Shown here in pieces: positions 1 through 6,269 of a stretch of DNA of 10,316 bases. Where the stretch lies: contig DBDP01000056.1 of the NCBI GenBank assembly GCA_002293625.1, forward strand, positions 516 to 10,831, in the 5' to 3' direction. The notes under the pieces were generated by a model. The model did no database searches. It was given only the letters and a program-made list of their open reading frames with translations, and was not told the origin of the DNA. Positions within the stretch are counted from its first letter, which is position 1, and each line of letters begins with the position of its first letter. This stretch comes from Clostridiales bacterium UBA929. GTDB lineage: Bacteria; Bacillota; Clostridia; Oscillospirales; UBA929. Made by a program: the position numbers and the translations under genes.

Positions 1-3
1 TTT

Positions 4-87
4 GGTGGCACTATCGGACGCCGACACCATAAAATGGGACATTGCGCTTCAGTACAAGAAACTCTTGCCCGCCGATAGCGCACTCCT
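4..87. repeat. Possible small element with imperfect terminal inverted repeats
   Basis: CTATCGG at 11-17 is matched in inverted orientation by CCGATAG at 72-78. The flanks continue to match imperfectly outward (GGTGGCA on the left, GCGCACTCC on the right). The interior includes a short stem, CAAGA/TCTTG. This could be a small miniature element or the edge of a larger repeat cut by the window. No target duplication is visible and the left end may be incomplete. Confidence 0.3.
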
Positions 88-150
88 ATGTTCCGATAAA
101 AGTCTACCATCTGACGCAGATGAAGTCAATAGCCGCGCGTCTCTCCCCCC

Positions 151-175
151 GTAGCCCCCTTCCGTCGGAAGGGGG
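151..175 (+). repeat. REP-like GTAG hairpin 1
   Basis: The tetranucleotide GTAG (151-154) is followed at once by a perfect 9-bp stem, CCCCCTTCC (155-163) and GGAAGGGGG (167-175), with a 3-nt loop GTC. A GTAG head abutting a palindrome is the published signature of REP sequences bound and cut by RAYT transposases. This copy faces the opposite way to the other REPs of the cluster, so the group resembles a mosaic REP cluster. Its stem sequence differs from the others, so it may belong to a different REP class. Confidence 0.65.
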
Positions 176-201
176 TGGCGGCGCAGCCGTCGGGGGATGC
201 T

Positions 202-223
202 GGCGCGCATTGCGCGTCCCTGC
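202..223 (-). repeat. Probable decayed REP hairpin
   Basis: On the minus strand this reads GCAG followed by GG and an imperfect GCGCG-rich stem. The core is CGCGC (204-208), loop ATT, GCGCG (212-216), with a bulged T before the closing CC. The layout matches the neighbouring minus-strand REP except that the head is GCAG rather than GTAG, and the stem is interrupted. It is most simply a degenerate copy, although a chance GC-rich palindrome cannot be excluded. Confidence 0.4.
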
Positions 224-232
224 GGCGTTCGC

Positions 233-258
233 GGACGATCGTGGGCGATCGTCCCTAC
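233..258 (-). repeat. REP-like GTAG hairpin 2
   Basis: On the minus strand GTAG (258-255) directly precedes a perfect 9-bp stem. In plus-strand order this is GGACGATCG (233-241), loop TGGG, CGATCGTCC (246-254), then CTAC. It shares the GTAGGG start with the copy at 278-302 and with the two copies inside the RAYT gene, but its stem sequence is its own. It lies 19 bp from the next copy, in the same orientation. Confidence 0.7.
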
Positions 259-277
259 GGATGGCAGGTATTGTAAC

Positions 278-302
278 GGTGCGCCAGATCGGCGCACCCT
301 AC
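278..302 (-). repeat. REP-like GTAG hairpin 3
   Basis: Minus-strand GTAG (302-299) abuts a perfect 8-bp stem, GGTGCGCC (278-285) and GGCGCACC (291-298), with loop AGATC. The arrangement is the same as at 233-258. The GC-rich stem and GTAGGG start are close in style to the GGCGCG stem of the REPs embedded in the RAYT gene at 7265-7461, which makes that protein, or a paralogue, a plausible partner. Confidence 0.7.
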
Positions 303-329
303 AACGCCCTACACCCCGGGGGATGTAAA

Positions 330-355
330 CAGCCCCCCGCCGAAGCGGGGGGCTG
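330..355 (-). terminator. Terminator-like hairpin after the SLH gene
   Basis: A perfect 11-bp stem (330-340 paired with 345-355, core GCCCCCCGC/GCGGGGGGC) begins 30 bases past the SLH stop codon. In the transcript the loop is UUCG closed by a C-G pair, the exceptionally stable cUUCGg tetraloop. Only three U residues follow directly, so the U-tract is poor. It is probably a terminator or a 3'-end stabilising hairpin for the SLH mRNA; intrinsic termination is likely but not certain. Confidence 0.6.
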
Positions 356-384
356 CCCAGGTTTGCTATGCGGGTTTTAGGAGG

Positions 385-3300
385 TTACGCGATGGGAGTT
401 ACGTTGGTGATAGTGCCGGCTATGGGTTCATACTCGGAGAAGTAGCATGTTACATCGCCTAACTCGGCGACTAATGCATCTGCCGGATCTCCGTTAGTAT
501 CCAGCGGCTGTAGACCCATTTGGAACCAGCCTGAGCTTGTGTTTACTGTTATGCCAGACATCGTGGCTGCTTTGAGGTCAATGAAGAATACTCCGTCAGC
601 AAGGACGATGTCTAATTCCACAGCTTTCCATTCGCCGCCAGTGCCAGCATCGGAGTTGACATAGAACTCCAAGCCCGTTACATCATTAATGTTAGAGTTG
701 TCAAGTTCGAAAACGAGGTATTTCTGAGCCGCAAACTGTGCAGCGGTGACGGTCGGATTGAGGTCAAGCAGGGTTGTGCTAGCCGAACCTGTTGTTTTGG
801 TCGGTGCTACGTAGGTGACCGTTACTACCACGTCCGCGTAGTTTGTCGAGGAGAATGTCAGCGTCGTGGTGGCGTCAGTAGGATCGCTTTCGGTCAGCTC
901 AAGGTCATCGAAAGCGGCTACGCCCGAACTGGCGGTTACGCCAGCAGCAGTGCTTCCAGCCAAGGAGTCGCTGCCACCTACGGCAACTGAGACAGCATCC
1001 GCTACGGTTGTGTCAGCATCGCCCCACTCGTCAATGAAAGTGATGGTGATTTCGGGGAGAGCAACGCCGCCCTGCTTGATAACGGTGAGAGCCGATGTGC
1101 TAGCCACGAGTTTGCCTTTATCGGCCGGGATGATCAACTTAATAACCATCGTGTCTGTCGCGGCGGGGTTGCTACCGTCGTCAGACTTGAAGTTGATTGT
1201 TGCGGTAGCGATACCCGGTGTGCCTGTGGTGTTGTTTGCTTCCGTTACTGCGCTTAAAGCCACATACCAGCCGCCGGTGTAATCGCCTTCTGTTACGCCA
1301 TTGGTAAGCAATGCTCCGATGGGGGTCGTGAGGTATGTGTTCAAATAACCCACGATGTCTGTGCTGTCGTCTGTATTGGGGTCAAACGCGGTTTCATCCA
1401 ACAGTTTGTTTCCGGTGTTTGCGTTATAGGCACCGAGATCGCCAATGATTGCAGCGCTGATTGCCGCCTTCGCGTCGTTAATGGCGATGATGTCAGCGTC
1501 GAGCATCGGCATGTCAACGGTAACCGGGAGGTAATCCTCATCGTCGCAATCCGCATGACCATAGGGATGATCAAGCATATCAGCGTCGAACGCCAGCAGT
1601 CCGTCGGATCCGCCCAGCATGCCGCCGATGAAGTACTCGAAGTCAATGTCGAGGGTGTCAGCGGTGGAACCATCATATGGCCAGTTTGTAATGCCGGAAA
1701 GGTCAATGTTAACACTGAGGTCGTCGTTCCAAATGACCGAGCAGGCCGCGCCGTACTGCGCGAAGATAGCGTCGATAGCGTCTCTGATGGCTACGCGTAA
1801 TGCTGCTTTGGCAGCGTCTGTGTTCGCGATGGGCAGATCAACGTCAATAGCGTCAAGGTCAAGACCGTTGTTTTCTCCGCCACCGGTGAAAAGAGCATCC
1901 AAGTCGTCAATGATGTTTTCGACCTTGCTTGCCAGATAACGCTGGTCAGCGGCACGGTTTGTGCCGTCCTGCTTGACAACGAGGAGTTGATCCACGTTGG
2001 CTTCGCTCAGACCGCCTTCGTCGGCGCTGAAGATGTAGAGGTTCCAGCCGTATCTGTCGTTATTGGAATTGTCGGTACCCCAGCCGCTCACGGCGGATTG
2101 TCCCGCGTTGGCAGCGGTGTTGGCGTCTTCGTCGCTGGGGATGAAGGCTTTGGTGGCGTCAACCATGAAGTGGTTGTTGCCGGTGGTACCGTAATAGCCA
2201 GCGCCGTAGGTGAGGTTGTCAACCAAGCCGTCGTTGTCGAAGTTGACAAGCGGGAAGTGGGTGCCGTCGTACTTGCCAACCAAGGCGTCTGCCGGTCGGA
2301 TGGTGATGTTCTCGATGGTGTCCGTGGTGTTGTCCACGCTCTGATAGGTGAACACGTCGCCTCTGCGGAGATAAACGTCGTCATCGCGGAATGCAACGTC
2401 GTTATCAGGCATGTCAATGCTGGTCAGCAATTTGTAGGAGCCGTCGGCGAGCATCGCGAAGACTTCGCCCGCATAGCGGCTGTCCTTATCAAATGTTGTC
2501 CACCAGTCAAGAGCGACTGCCCAATGGGTGTCATTGTCGGCGGTGGTGCGGGCTTCGGTGTTTACGTATGCAACGCGTGCATACGGACCGTTATTGTCGT
2601 TGTCGGATTGCAGGGTTTCTGTGGTGAATGCGCCGGTGAAGCCCGGTACATTGGTGGTATGGACGCGATATACATCACGACCGTTGCTGCCGTTGATGGT
2701 CTTCATGAAGATGCGGCTGTCGCCGTTTAGGAGCAGACCGCGCCCGCGGAGACCATAGGTGTTTTCGCCGAGGGTTTTGCCCCATGTTTCATTGAAGCGG
2801 CTGTTGGCGGTAGCCTGAACCTTTTCAGAAGCGGCAAAGATGTCGCCGGCTTTTTGCTTCATCGGCACTTCGTAAAGGGTGATCTTGCCGCCGCTGATGC
2901 TGTAGCGCCAAATGTGGTCGGCAACTTGCTCAAGACCGTCAGCGTCGGTGTCTAGGTCAAAGATGTCATAGCCGCTTACGCTGTCAAAGAACAATCCCGC
3001 ACCGTTAAGATCGGTTTTGGTACCATAGGATCCGGAATTGTTAGCGGGTGTGTTGCCCGGCTCAAGCTCATCGGCGTCGCCTTCGTCGTTACCCATGACA
3101 ATCTTGTTAAGGACAAGGTTCTTCTCGGTGGTGCCGTCTTCGTTAAGGATGTCAACTTGGTATTCCCACTCATTGCGGTTGTAAGCGGTTTCTTTTACCA
3201 AACCGGCAGCCGTTACGAGAGCGTAATTCCTCGGAATGTTGGTGGTGTTGATGTCAACCACGAAGCCGTGCCACAGATAAAGGGTGCGTTCCTGTGTGAC

Positions 3301-5217
3301 GTCGGCGGTGTTGAACGCGGTGATCCAGTTGCCCGCCGTGCTGTTGTTCAGCATGGTGTAGGTTTCGCCGCCTAAGGTTAAGGTTCCATTACCGGGTTGC
3401 GCGTCGGCTTGGCCGCTCACGCGGGAGACGGTGCCTTCCGCCACGTCTACAACAGGCTGGAAGAGTTTTGTATACTCATTCGCATAGTTGTGTACACCGT
3501 CGCCGTCATTTTGAGTTTTTTCCCATCCCGCATGCTGTACGATGTCGCAAACCATAACCAAGTCGCCTTTGGCGGGATAGGGGTTTTGGTAAACCTCTCC
3601 ACTCGGCAATTGGTTTCCGGCTTCGCCATCGTAAGCGTACGGACCATTCGCTTCGCCGCGAGAACCGTTTACAGCGAATTTAAACTTCCATTCGTTGTCA
3701 GCGCTGGCTACTTCATCAATCTTGCCTACTCTGTAGTCTTCGATGAAGACAAAGCTCGGAGCTTCGTAGCCAAGCTCGGTAACTGCCGGGATGTAGTAAA
3801 TGTCGGCGTTCATGAAGTTTCTTTGGCCTGTGCTGCCCCAGTTTCCGTTGCCGAGCCAGTTGGCACTATAAACCTGTTCGCCAATGCCATTGTCATAGTC
3901 GATGAACACTTGGCTGCTCACGATATCATTGTTACCATCAACGGTGATGGTGGGGAAAGCTCCGCCGAGGGTTGTGGCGTTGAGGGCGGAAAGACCGTGG
4001 ATCGCTTCGGGTTCATCTTGTATCCAGCGCTGCGAATAAATCTTCGAAATGTCGCGGCGGTGGTATTGACCGGCGCGGGAACCGCCGCCGGTGCCGTAGT
4101 CACCGACGCCTGTCAGTTCCGTACCCGGAACCCATTCGACGTCTGTGTCACGGTCGGGGTGACGGAACAGCATAACTGTGCTGCGACCGATGTCATGCAG
4201 GTCAATCTCCATCGCTGCGGTGTCTTCGGCGGAAAGGATGAAGGTATCCCACGCTTCGACATGACCGTCCAAGCGATCCCACGCGATCGGACGCTGGATG
4301 ACGGCGCGGCCTTCGTCGAGGCTGTCGCTGTCTACGCTTCCTGCCCATCCAGCACCAACCGGAACAGCTCCCAAAGGATTGGTTTGAGCCACGTTGGGGA
4401 TGTTCGGGAGACCCCAAGAGTTACCGTCGGTAACCACGAGGAAGGAGCCGAATACGGCACCGAAGGAACGGTCGAGCCATCTCCAGGCGGCATCGGTGCG
4501 TTGCTGCACGTAGCTGCCGTATGTCTGGTTGTACTCGAAGCCGGGACGTACCAAGAAACGATAGAACAGATAAAACGCTTCGGCGCGGTTCAGTCTGTTT
4601 TGATCGTCCAAGGCGGTGAGGTTCGCCATGACTTCTTCTAAGTAAGCGTGGTTCAAGTAGACGTCGCGGGCTCTTTCGTAGCCGGCGACCCATGTGCCGT
4701 CTAGGTTCTGCAGACCTTCTTTAATGGCGTCGTAGCCCATCGCGTTCATGACGAGCATAATGCCGTTGTTGAAGGTAATTTCAGTACCCGGGGCAAAACC
4801 GTAGCCGTTGCCCTGCACAAAACCGGTGGACGCCGCCCACGCGATTTCGCCTTCGGCCCAGTGGCCTACGGTGTCGGGGAATGTCGCGAGGTAGCGGTTA
4901 CGCCAGTTGGGTTCCGCTGTCGCGATACGTTCGCCGCTGTGCATTGCTTGATACAGCAGCACGACGAACTCGGCGCGGGAAAGGGTTTTGCCGAGGTTCA
5001 GATTGCCGCCGTCGCCGCCTTGGACAATGCCAAGGTCAATCAGCATTTGCACGGCAAACGCGTACTCCGCTTCGTTCTTCCCGTATTGAGCCAGGATGTC
5101 TTCCGCTTCGGCTCCGTCGGGGTATTCGCTGATCGGGGCAGCGAACGCCGGAACGGCGAGCGATAAGGCTAACGCCAGCGTCAGTACGAGCGCGAGAAGC
5201 TTCTTCAAGTTTCTCAT
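385..5217 (-). CDS. Large secreted SLH-domain surface protein
   Basis: The product is a 1610-residue exported protein, probably wall-associated. Residues 1-26 are a classic signal peptide (MRNLKK, a Leu/Ala core, then VPAFA with likely cleavage before AP). Residues about 50-225 contain three S-layer-homology-like units. The first ends in LSRAEFVVLLYQAM, the second starts FPDTVGHWAEGEIAWA but lacks the usual TRAE motif, and the third ends in LNRAEAFYLFYRFL. SLH domains in this position normally bind pyruvylated secondary wall polymer. The remaining roughly 1380 residues match no family I can name. They are acidic, rich in Asp, Asn, Gly and Thr, and poor in Cys (I count four). They include Ca-binding-like DxDxDG stretches near residues 750-760 and 992-1000, and a beta-rich Ig-like stretch near 1366-1470. 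The ATG sits 10 nt from AGGAGGT. It could be an S-layer component or a large surface adhesin; no catalytic motif is visible. Confidence 0.93.
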   Translation of the reverse strand: MRNLKKLLALVLTLALALSLAVPAFAAPISEYPDGAEAEDILAQYGKNEAEYAFAVQMLIDLGIVQGGDGGNLNLGKTLSRAEFVVLLYQAMHSGERIATAEPNWRNRYLATFPDTVGHWAEGEIAWAASTGFVQGNGYGFAPGTEITFNNGIMLVMNAMGYDAIKEGLQNLDGTWVAGYERARDVYLNHAYLEEVMANLTALDDQNRLNRAEAFYLFYRFLVRPGFEYNQTYGSYVQQRTDAAWRWLDRSFGAVFGSFLVVTDGNSWGLPNIPNVAQTNPLGAVPVGAGWAGSVDSDSLDEGRAVIQRPIAWDRLDGHVEAWDTFILSAEDTAAMEIDLHDIGRSTVMLFRHPDRDTDVEWVPGTELTGVGDYGTGGGSRAGQYHRRDISKIYSQRWIQDEPEAIHGLSALNATTLGGAFPTITVDGNNDIVSSQVFIDYDNGIGEQVYSANWLGNGNWGSTGQRNFMNADIYYIPAVTELGYEAPSFVFIEDYRVGKIDEVASADNEWKFKFAVNGSRGEANGPYAYDGEAGNQLPSGEVYQNPYPAKGDLVMVCDIVQHAGWEKTQNDGDGVHNYANEYTKLFQPVVDVAEGTVSRVSGQADAQPGNGTLTLGGETYTMLNNSTAGNWITAFNTADVTQERTLYLWHGFVVDINTTNIPRNYALVTAAGLVKETAYNRNEWEYQVDILNEDGTTEKNLVLNKIVMGNDEGDADELEPGNTPANNSGSYGTKTDLNGAGLFFDSVSGYDIFDLDTDADGLEQVADHIWRYSISGGKITLYEVPMKQKAGDIFAASEKVQATANSRFNETWGKTLGENTYGLRGRGLLLNGDSRIFMKTINGSNGRDVYRVHTTNVPGFTGAFTTETLQSDNDNNGPYARVAYVNTEARTTADNDTHWAVALDWWTTFDKDSRYAGEVFAMLADGSYKLLTSIDMPDNDVAFRDDDVYLRRGDVFTYQSVDNTTDTIENITIRPADALVGKYDGTHFPLVNFDNDGLVDNLTYGAGYYGTTGNNHFMVDATKAFIPSDEDANTAANAGQSAVSGWGTDNSNNDRYGWNLYIFSADEGGLSEANVDQLLVVKQDGTNRAADQRYLASKVENIIDDLDALFTGGGENNGLDLDAIDVDLPIANTDAAKAALRVAIRDAIDAIFAQYGAACSVIWNDDLSVNIDLSGITNWPYDGSTADTLDIDFEYFIGGMLGGSDGLLAFDADMLDHPYGHADCDDEDYLPVTVDMPMLDADIIAINDAKAAISAAIIGDLGAYNANTGNKLLDETAFDPNTDDSTDIVGYLNTYLTTPIGALLTNGVTEGDYTGGWYVALSAVTEANNTTGTPGIATATINFKSDDGSNPAATDTMVIKLIIPADKGKLVASTSALTVIKQGGVALPEITITFIDEWGDADTTVADAVSVAVGGSDSLAGSTAAGVTASSGVAAFDDLELTESDPTDATTTLTFSSTNYADVVVTVTYVAPTKTTGSASTTLLDLNPTVTAAQFAAQKYLVFELDNSNINDVTGLEFYVNSDAGTGGEWKAVELDIVLADGVFFIDLKAATMSGITVNTSSGWFQMGLQPLDTNGDPADALVAELGDVTCYFSEYEPIAGTITNVTPIA

Positions 5218-5227
5218 GGGGTTATGT

Positions 5228-5234
5228 ACCTCCT
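5228..5234 (-). promoter_or_regulatory. Ribosome binding site of the SLH gene
   Basis: Minus-strand AGGAGGT ends 10 nt before the ATG at 5217. It is a full Shine-Dalgarno match and fixes the start codon, in agreement with the signal peptide that begins there. The match suggests strong translation, as expected for an abundant surface protein. Confidence 0.85.
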
Positions 5235-5244
5235 AAAATTTTTT

Positions 5245-5260
5245 GGATGCCTCCGCATCC
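5245..5260 (-). promoter_or_regulatory. Leader stem-loop displaying GGAG
   Basis: In the predicted leader of the SLH mRNA, GGATGC and GCATCC form a perfect 6-bp stem with the loop GGAG. An A/U-rich run and then the Shine-Dalgarno follow. It lies near the predicted 5' end, so it may protect the message from decay. Its loop also repeats part of the Shine-Dalgarno core and could act as a ribosome standby site. The stem is seen directly; the role is inferred. Confidence 0.5.
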
Positions 5261-5273
5261 TGTTGGCTTGTTG

Positions 5274-5302
5274 ATTGTAACACCCTCTAATTCCAATCTC
5301 AA
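5274..5302 (-). promoter_or_regulatory. Sigma-A-type promoter for the SLH gene
   Basis: On the minus strand TTGAGA (5302-5297) and TACAAT (5279-5274) are separated by exactly 17 bp. Each hexamer matches the sigma-70/sigma-A consensus at five of six positions. Transcription would begin near 5267, giving a leader of about 50 nt that contains the stem-loop at 5245-5260 and the ribosome site. Confidence 0.75.
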
Positions 5303-5318
5303 GAGTTTTATCCACGAT

Positions 5319-5337
5319 GTAACAAAGCCGTAACAAA
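5319..5337. repeat. GTAACAAA direct repeat, 11-bp period
   Basis: GTAACAAA occurs at 5319-5326 and again at 5330-5337, one helical turn apart, between the two divergent promoters. A partial third copy, GTAACA, lies at 5277-5282 and overlaps the SLH -10 box. Direct repeats with an 11-bp period are typical of response-regulator sites; the TGTAACA-like core recalls Pho boxes. No regulator gene is present in the window, so the operator role is inference. Confidence 0.4.
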
Positions 5338-5356
5338 ACTCCCATTCGGATTTATT

Positions 5357-5385
5357 TTGCCTTTTGCTCCTTTGCGTGGTATAAT
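5357..5385 (+). promoter_or_regulatory. Sigma-A promoter for the NYN operon
   Basis: TTGCCT (5357-5362), a 17-bp spacer, and a perfect TATAAT (5380-5385) preceded by TG at 5377-5378 (extended -10). Transcription should start near 5392 and give a leader of about 55 nt to the NYN start codon. It is back to back with the SLH promoter; the two -35 boxes are about 54 bp apart. Confidence 0.8.
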
Positions 5386-5408
5386 AGGAGAACGCTTGAA
5401 AACAACCA

Positions 5409-5425
5409 GTTCGCAGAAAGCGAAC
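5409..5425 (+). promoter_or_regulatory. Leader stem-loop before the NYN gene
   Basis: GTTCGC (5409-5414), loop AGAAA, GCGAAC (5420-5425) form a perfect 6-bp hairpin in the predicted 5' leader, ending 8 nt before the ribosome site. It has no U-tract, so it is not a terminator. It might be a protein or RNase target, for example for autoregulation by the encoded RNA-binding NYN-LOTUS protein, but nothing in the sequence proves that. Confidence 0.4.
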
Positions 5426-5433
5426 GCACAGAA

Positions 5434-5440
5434 AGAAGGA
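5434..5440 (+). promoter_or_regulatory. Ribosome binding site of the NYN gene
   Basis: AGAAGGA lies 5 nt before the ATG at 5446. It supports this ATG as the start, consistent with the NYN domain beginning within a few residues of it. Confidence 0.65.
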
Positions 5441-5445
5441 CATTC

Positions 5446-6261
5446 ATGGTAGCAAACGATCTGCGGCTCGCGGTGCTCATCGACGCCGACAATGTGCCGC
5501 GCAAATATATAAAGCCCATCATGGAGGAGATTGCCGTTTACGGCAACCCCACCGTGAAGCGCATATACGGCGACTGGACGACCCCGAGCCTCGCGAAATG
5601 GAAGAGTATCCTGCTGGAGAACGCGCTGACTCCGGTTCAGCAATACGGTTACACCACCGGCAAAAACTCCACCGACTCGGCGATGATCATCGACGCGATG
5701 GACATCCTCTACTCCGGCAACGTAGACGGTTTCTGCCTTGTCTCCAGCGACAGCGATTTTACCCGGCTCGCCATTCGTCTGCGCGAAGCGGGAAAGAAGG
5801 TCATCGGTCTCGGGGAGCGCAAGACGCCGAACCCGTTCATCGTCGCCTGCGACCGTTTTATTTATATAGAAGTATTGCAATCCTCCGAAACGGCGGCGGT
5901 TCTTCCGCAAAAACCTCCGAAACAGCCGAAGAAAGCCGCGCAGCAGATGGTTCCGCAAGCCGCTCCCACGCCCGCACCCGCGCCGCAGCCCGAAAACGGC
6001 GGCAAGCAAAAAGCCCCGATTCCCGACGAAATCATCGAGTATATCTCCCTGACGATTGAGGACGTTGCCGACGACACCGGCTGGGCTTATTTAGGCGAGG
6101 TGGGTTCGCTTCTGCAAAAGAAACGACGCGACTTCGACTCGCGCAACTACGGCTACAAAAAACTCTCCACCATGCTGGAGCAATGCGGCGCGTTCGACGT
6201 CGATATCCGCGACAACTCCAGCAACGGAAAGCTGATTTATGTGCGCAGACGCGCCGCGTGA
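5446..6261 (+). CDS. NYN (LabA/DUF88-type) putative RNase with LOTUS domain
   Basis: The product is a 271-residue cytoplasmic protein. Residues about 6-145 are a NYN/PIN-like domain. The acidic residues expected to hold the catalytic metal are visible: D13 in VLIDADN, D77 in KNSTDSAM, and D102 and D104 in LVSSDSDF, followed by RLREAGKKVIGLG. Residues about 147-187 are a Pro/Ala/Lys-rich flexible linker. Residues about 190-268 (from IPDEIIEYI to GKLIYVRRR) fit an OST-HTH/LOTUS domain, a winged-helix RNA-binding module often joined to NYN in bacteria. Known relatives suggest metal-dependent RNA cleavage guided by the LOTUS domain; the target RNA is unknown. It is the first gene of its transcription unit and stops 8 nt before the phosphoesterase. 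All the expected acidic residues are present, so it is probably active. Confidence 0.92.
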   Translation: MVANDLRLAVLIDADNVPRKYIKPIMEEIAVYGNPTVKRIYGDWTTPSLAKWKSILLENALTPVQQYGYTTGKNSTDSAMIIDAMDILYSGNVDGFCLVSSDSDFTRLAIRLREAGKKVIGLGERKTPNPFIVACDRFIYIEVLQSSETAAVLPQKPPKQPKKAAQQMVPQAAPTPAPAPQPENGGKQKAPIPDEIIEYISLTIEDVADDTGWAYLGEVGSLLQKKRRDFDSRNYGYKKLSTMLEQCGAFDVDIRDNSSNGKLIYVRRRAA

Positions 6262-6264
6262 GGT
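6260..6264 (+). promoter_or_regulatory. Ribosome binding site of the phosphoesterase gene
   Basis: GAGGT overlaps the NYN stop codon (TGA, 6259-6261) and lies 5 nt before the ATG at 6270. A ribosome ending the NYN gene would meet this site directly, so the two genes are likely translationally linked. Confidence 0.6.
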
Positions 6265-6269
6265 AGCTT

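Larger units (their letters stand above)
1..384. other. Gene-free, repeat-rich intergenic region
   Basis: I see no credible gene here. The stretch lies beyond the 3' end of the SLH gene. It holds an imperfect inverted-repeat unit near the left edge, a cluster of GTAG-headed palindromes (three clear, one decayed) and a GC-rich terminator-like hairpin. Reading frames across it on both strands are made of the repeats themselves (Gly-, Pro- and Arg-rich), have no ribosome site and match no family I recognise. A CCCCGGGG palindrome at 314-321, flanked by TACA and TGTA, is further hairpin-forming sequence. The region reads as a landing zone for small non-coding repeats. Confidence 0.75.

Noticed and set aside
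49..297. An 82-residue minus-strand frame in the same region
   Set aside because: It is the translation of the same palindromes on the other strand, with no start signal and no recognisable domain.
151..302. The palindrome cluster considered as a CRISPR array
   Set aside because: The units differ in stem sequence and spacing and face both ways; there is no constant repeat with regular spacers and no cas gene.
42..380. A 112-residue plus-strand frame across the left intergenic region
   Set aside because: It is built from REP hairpins and the terminator, has no ribosome site, and its Gly/Arg/Pro-rich translation matches no family.
1987..2730. A 247-residue Val/Gly-rich plus-strand frame antisense to the SLH gene
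   Set aside because: It is low-complexity sequence mirroring Asp/Asn/Thr-rich codons of the real gene, without a start signal.
3397..4641. A 414-residue plus-strand frame antisense to the SLH gene
   Set aside because: It is antisense to a convincing secreted protein gene and is explained by its codon bias; no ribosome site or domain is seen.
5222..5443. A 73-residue minus-strand frame in the divergent intergenic region
   Set aside because: It lies over the two promoters and the SLH leader; no supporting ribosome site or homology is evident.
5308..6009. A 233-residue minus-strand frame over the NYN gene and its promoter
   Set aside because: It crosses both the promoter and the coding sequence of a clear NYN-LOTUS gene, and its Arg-rich translation is not protein-like.
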